Assembly: GCA_017860725.1 (NCBI GenBank)
Contig: JAGDMX010000152.1
Coordinates: 1-6,364 of the forward strand
Origin: Chloroflexota bacterium
GTDB taxonomy: Bacteria > Chloroflexota > Anaerolineae > Anaerolineales > UBA4823
DNA: 6,364 bases
Reading direction: 5' to 3'
Shown here: piece by piece, positions 4,819-6,364 of the stretch
How the letters are laid out: every line of letters starts with the position of its first letter
Numbering within the stretch: position 1 is the stretch's first letter
Notes under the pieces: model-generated
Database searches by the model: none
The model's input: only the letters and a program-made list of their open reading frames with translations
Told to the model about the DNA's origin: nothing
Position numbers and translations under genes: made by a program

Positions 4819-6364
4819 CTATCCTGCTTTCTTGCTTCGCAAATTCTTTATTCCAGCCTGTGCTTTGTCATAATAATGGTGCATATAATCATTCAAATTG
4901 GCGGGAGCAGTTTTCTGAGCATCTTGATCATTGGTGTAATAGGTAGAATAATAGTTAACTCCTCCATACGCATCAAGGCCTGTTAATGGGATTCGATTGA
5001 AAACGACCCCTAACACCCTGACGCCTGACCTTTTGAATTGCTCTAACATGCCCAGAGCAACTTTCCTACGGATGTGACCCGGTCTGACGACCAATAATAT
5101 CCCATCTACCTTCGCAGCCAGAAAAAGCGCATCAGCGACAACCAGGGGCGGGCTATCGATGATGATGAAATCCGCCATTTCTTCTAATTTAGCCAGGATT
5201 TGATCCATTTTCTCGGATGCCAGGAGATCCGCTGGATTTTCAATGTATCGTCCACTCGAAATTACCTTGAACTTCTCATCTTTAAAATTTATAAGCGCCT
5301 TTTCAACATTCAAACCATTGAGGTAGATATCTGTCAACCCAAACTTGTTGGCGACATTGACTACCTCATGGATCTTCGGTTTATGCAAATCTGCATCGAT
5401 CAGAACAACTCGTTTATCTCCTTGAGCCATTACTGCCGCCAGGTTTGCAGCAACCGAGGTTTTTCCGACTCCGATGTTTGTGCTCGTAATCAGTATCGAT
5501 TTAAGAGCGTGCTCTTCGCTCATGAATTGAAGGTTGGCGCGCAGTGAACGGTAAGCTTCAGCAACCGGGGAGCGCGGATTCTTAGATACATATAACCCAT
5601 TCGGTTCTTCCTCGGTTTCCTTGGTCTCAGCAATAAAACCAATCACGGGTAGTCCTAACACACGCTTGACATCCTCGGGCGTTTTCAGTGTGTCATCCAG
5701 ATAATCCAGCAAGAATGCCGCGCCGGCTGCCAGGACAAATCCAATTCCAGCCGCTATTAAGATGGTGAGACTCTTGTTAGGACCAATCGGAGTTGTCGGG
5801 AGTTCTGCTGGTTCGACCACAATTAATGAGTTCGTCGCGCCCTGTTGTGTGTTTAACAAGAGGTTGCCATAGGTTCCTTGTAGTGTGGTCAATTTCTGCT
5901 GTTGAATTGTGATTTCATTCTGGGTGTCCTGGATTTCACTGGCGCTGTTCAGATCACCCAATTTCTCCTGCAATTTCGCAATCTCATCTTGCGTATTGAC
6001 GATCTGAGACTGCAGGTCATCAATTTGCTGGTTAATAAAATCCCGCCGAACCTGGTCTACCGAAAGTTCCCCCGAAGGACTGCGCAGGATTAGCTGGTTC
6101 GCCAATTCATTTGCAACCAGCTGAGCGCGCAGGGGATTGACATCCGTAACGGTGATATCAATAAGTTGACTCCCCGGGACGGTTCGCGCCAGGTACTCCG
6201 GCAAAGCATCTAACCCCAAAGCAGCCTTAGTCGCGTCGTAAACGGGCCTACGGTTGGCAACATCTGCATACGCTGAAGCCAACTGCTCTGCCAGGTAGAA
6301 TTCCCCCGATGAAGGATTTGGATCATCAATTAAGCGACCAATCATCAGGGTGGTTTTGGCCTGG
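4819..6364 (-). CDS. Wzc-like polysaccharide co-polymerase / tyrosine autokinase (N-terminus outside window)
   Basis: The frame is open to the window edge: before the Met at 6345 it reads QAKTTL, matching the usual Wzz-domain Tyr-x-Ala-Thr region, so that Met is internal and the first membrane helix lies outside. Counting from it (508 residues), there is a Wzz periplasmic part, a coiled coil at about 95-165, the PTTPIGPN segment at 183-190, a second membrane helix at about 192-216, then a cytoplasmic BY-kinase domain. The kinase shows RSP-AEAYRSLR (258-269), Walker A NIGVGKTS (290-297, K295), Walker A' VVLIDADLHKP (313-323) and Walker B FIIIDSPP (393-400). Its C-terminal tail is tyrosine-rich (Y460, Y465, Y466, Y469, Y470, Y487, Y491, Y492), the expected autophosphorylation cluster. 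Such proteins control chain length and export of capsule or exopolysaccharide. The gene ends with TAG at 4819-4821; its promoter and polysaccharide operon should lie past 6364. Confidence 0.93.
   Translation of the reverse strand, partial: QAKTTLMIGRLIDDPNPSSGEFYLAEQLASAYADVANRRPVYDATKAALGLDALPEYLARTVPGSQLIDITVTDVNPLRAQLVANELANQLILRSPSGELSVDQVRRDFINQQIDDLQSQIVNTQDEIAKLQEKLGDLNSASEIQDTQNEITIQQQKLTTLQGTYGNLLLNTQQGATNSLIVVEPAELPTTPIGPNKSLTILIAAGIGFVLAAGAAFLLDYLDDTLKTPEDVKRVLGLPVIGFIAETKETEEEPNGLYVSKNPRSPVAEAYRSLRANLQFMSEEHALKSILITSTNIGVGKTSVAANLAAVMAQGDKRVVLIDADLHKPKIHEVVNVANKFGLTDIYLNGLNVEKALINFKDEKFKVISSGRYIENPADLLASEKMDQILAKLEEMADFIIIDSPPLVVADALFLAAKVDGILLVVRPGHIRRKVALGMLEQFKRSGVRVLGVVFNRIPLTGLDAYGGVNYYSTYYTNDQDAQKTAPANLNDYMHHYYDKAQAGIKNLRSKKAG

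Noticed and set aside
6343..6345. ATG at 6345 (minus strand) as the true start of the Wzc-like protein
   Set aside because: The frame continues to the window edge with Wzz-like residues QAKTTL, and the first membrane helix expected of the family would be missing.

Overview
The window is ordinary-looking bacterial chromosome with moderate GC, tightly packed genes and strong Shine-Dalgarno sites. A primosome cluster made of a DnaD-like C-terminus, a Cys-rich DnaC/IstB-type ATPase and a small CxxC/CxxH protein, plus a fused Wzz-type tyrosine kinase, reminds me of Chloroflexota (Anaerolineae-like) genomes. That placement is an inference from gene style and arrangement, not a database result.

Region 1 (1-1697, + strand) is a likely replication-initiation operon. 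It starts with the last 38 codons of a DnaD-like protein, which end inside the next gene. That gene encodes a 475-residue helicase-loader-type protein with an N-terminal four-cysteine motif and two AAA+ modules in tandem. A 67-residue putative zinc-binding protein follows 30 nt later.

Region 2 (1698-3810, + strand) holds a 149-nt gap, an FTR1/EfeU-type iron permease and a long cysteine hydrolase of the isochorismatase/nicotinamidase superfamily. The gap contains a perfect 13-bp inverted repeat and a near-consensus sigma-70 promoter, and a second AT-rich dyad covers that promoter. The hydrolase lies 77 nt after the permease with no visible terminator between them, so the two may share a transcript, although no functional link is obvious.

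Region 3 (3811-4706, + strand) is a 239-nt gap with a perfect -10 hexamer, then an orphan NarL/FixJ-type response regulator. No histidine kinase is in view.

Region 4 (4707-6364) has a strong hairpin with A and T tracts that can stop transcription from both sides. A convergent minus-strand gene follows, encoding a Wzc-like polysaccharide co-polymerase/tyrosine autokinase whose N-terminus lies outside the window.

I see no transposon, CRISPR array, tRNA, rRNA or clearly new multi-gene system. The points most worth a second look are the out-of-frame overlap and the doubled ATPase in the primosome cluster, and the dyad over the iron-permease promoter.
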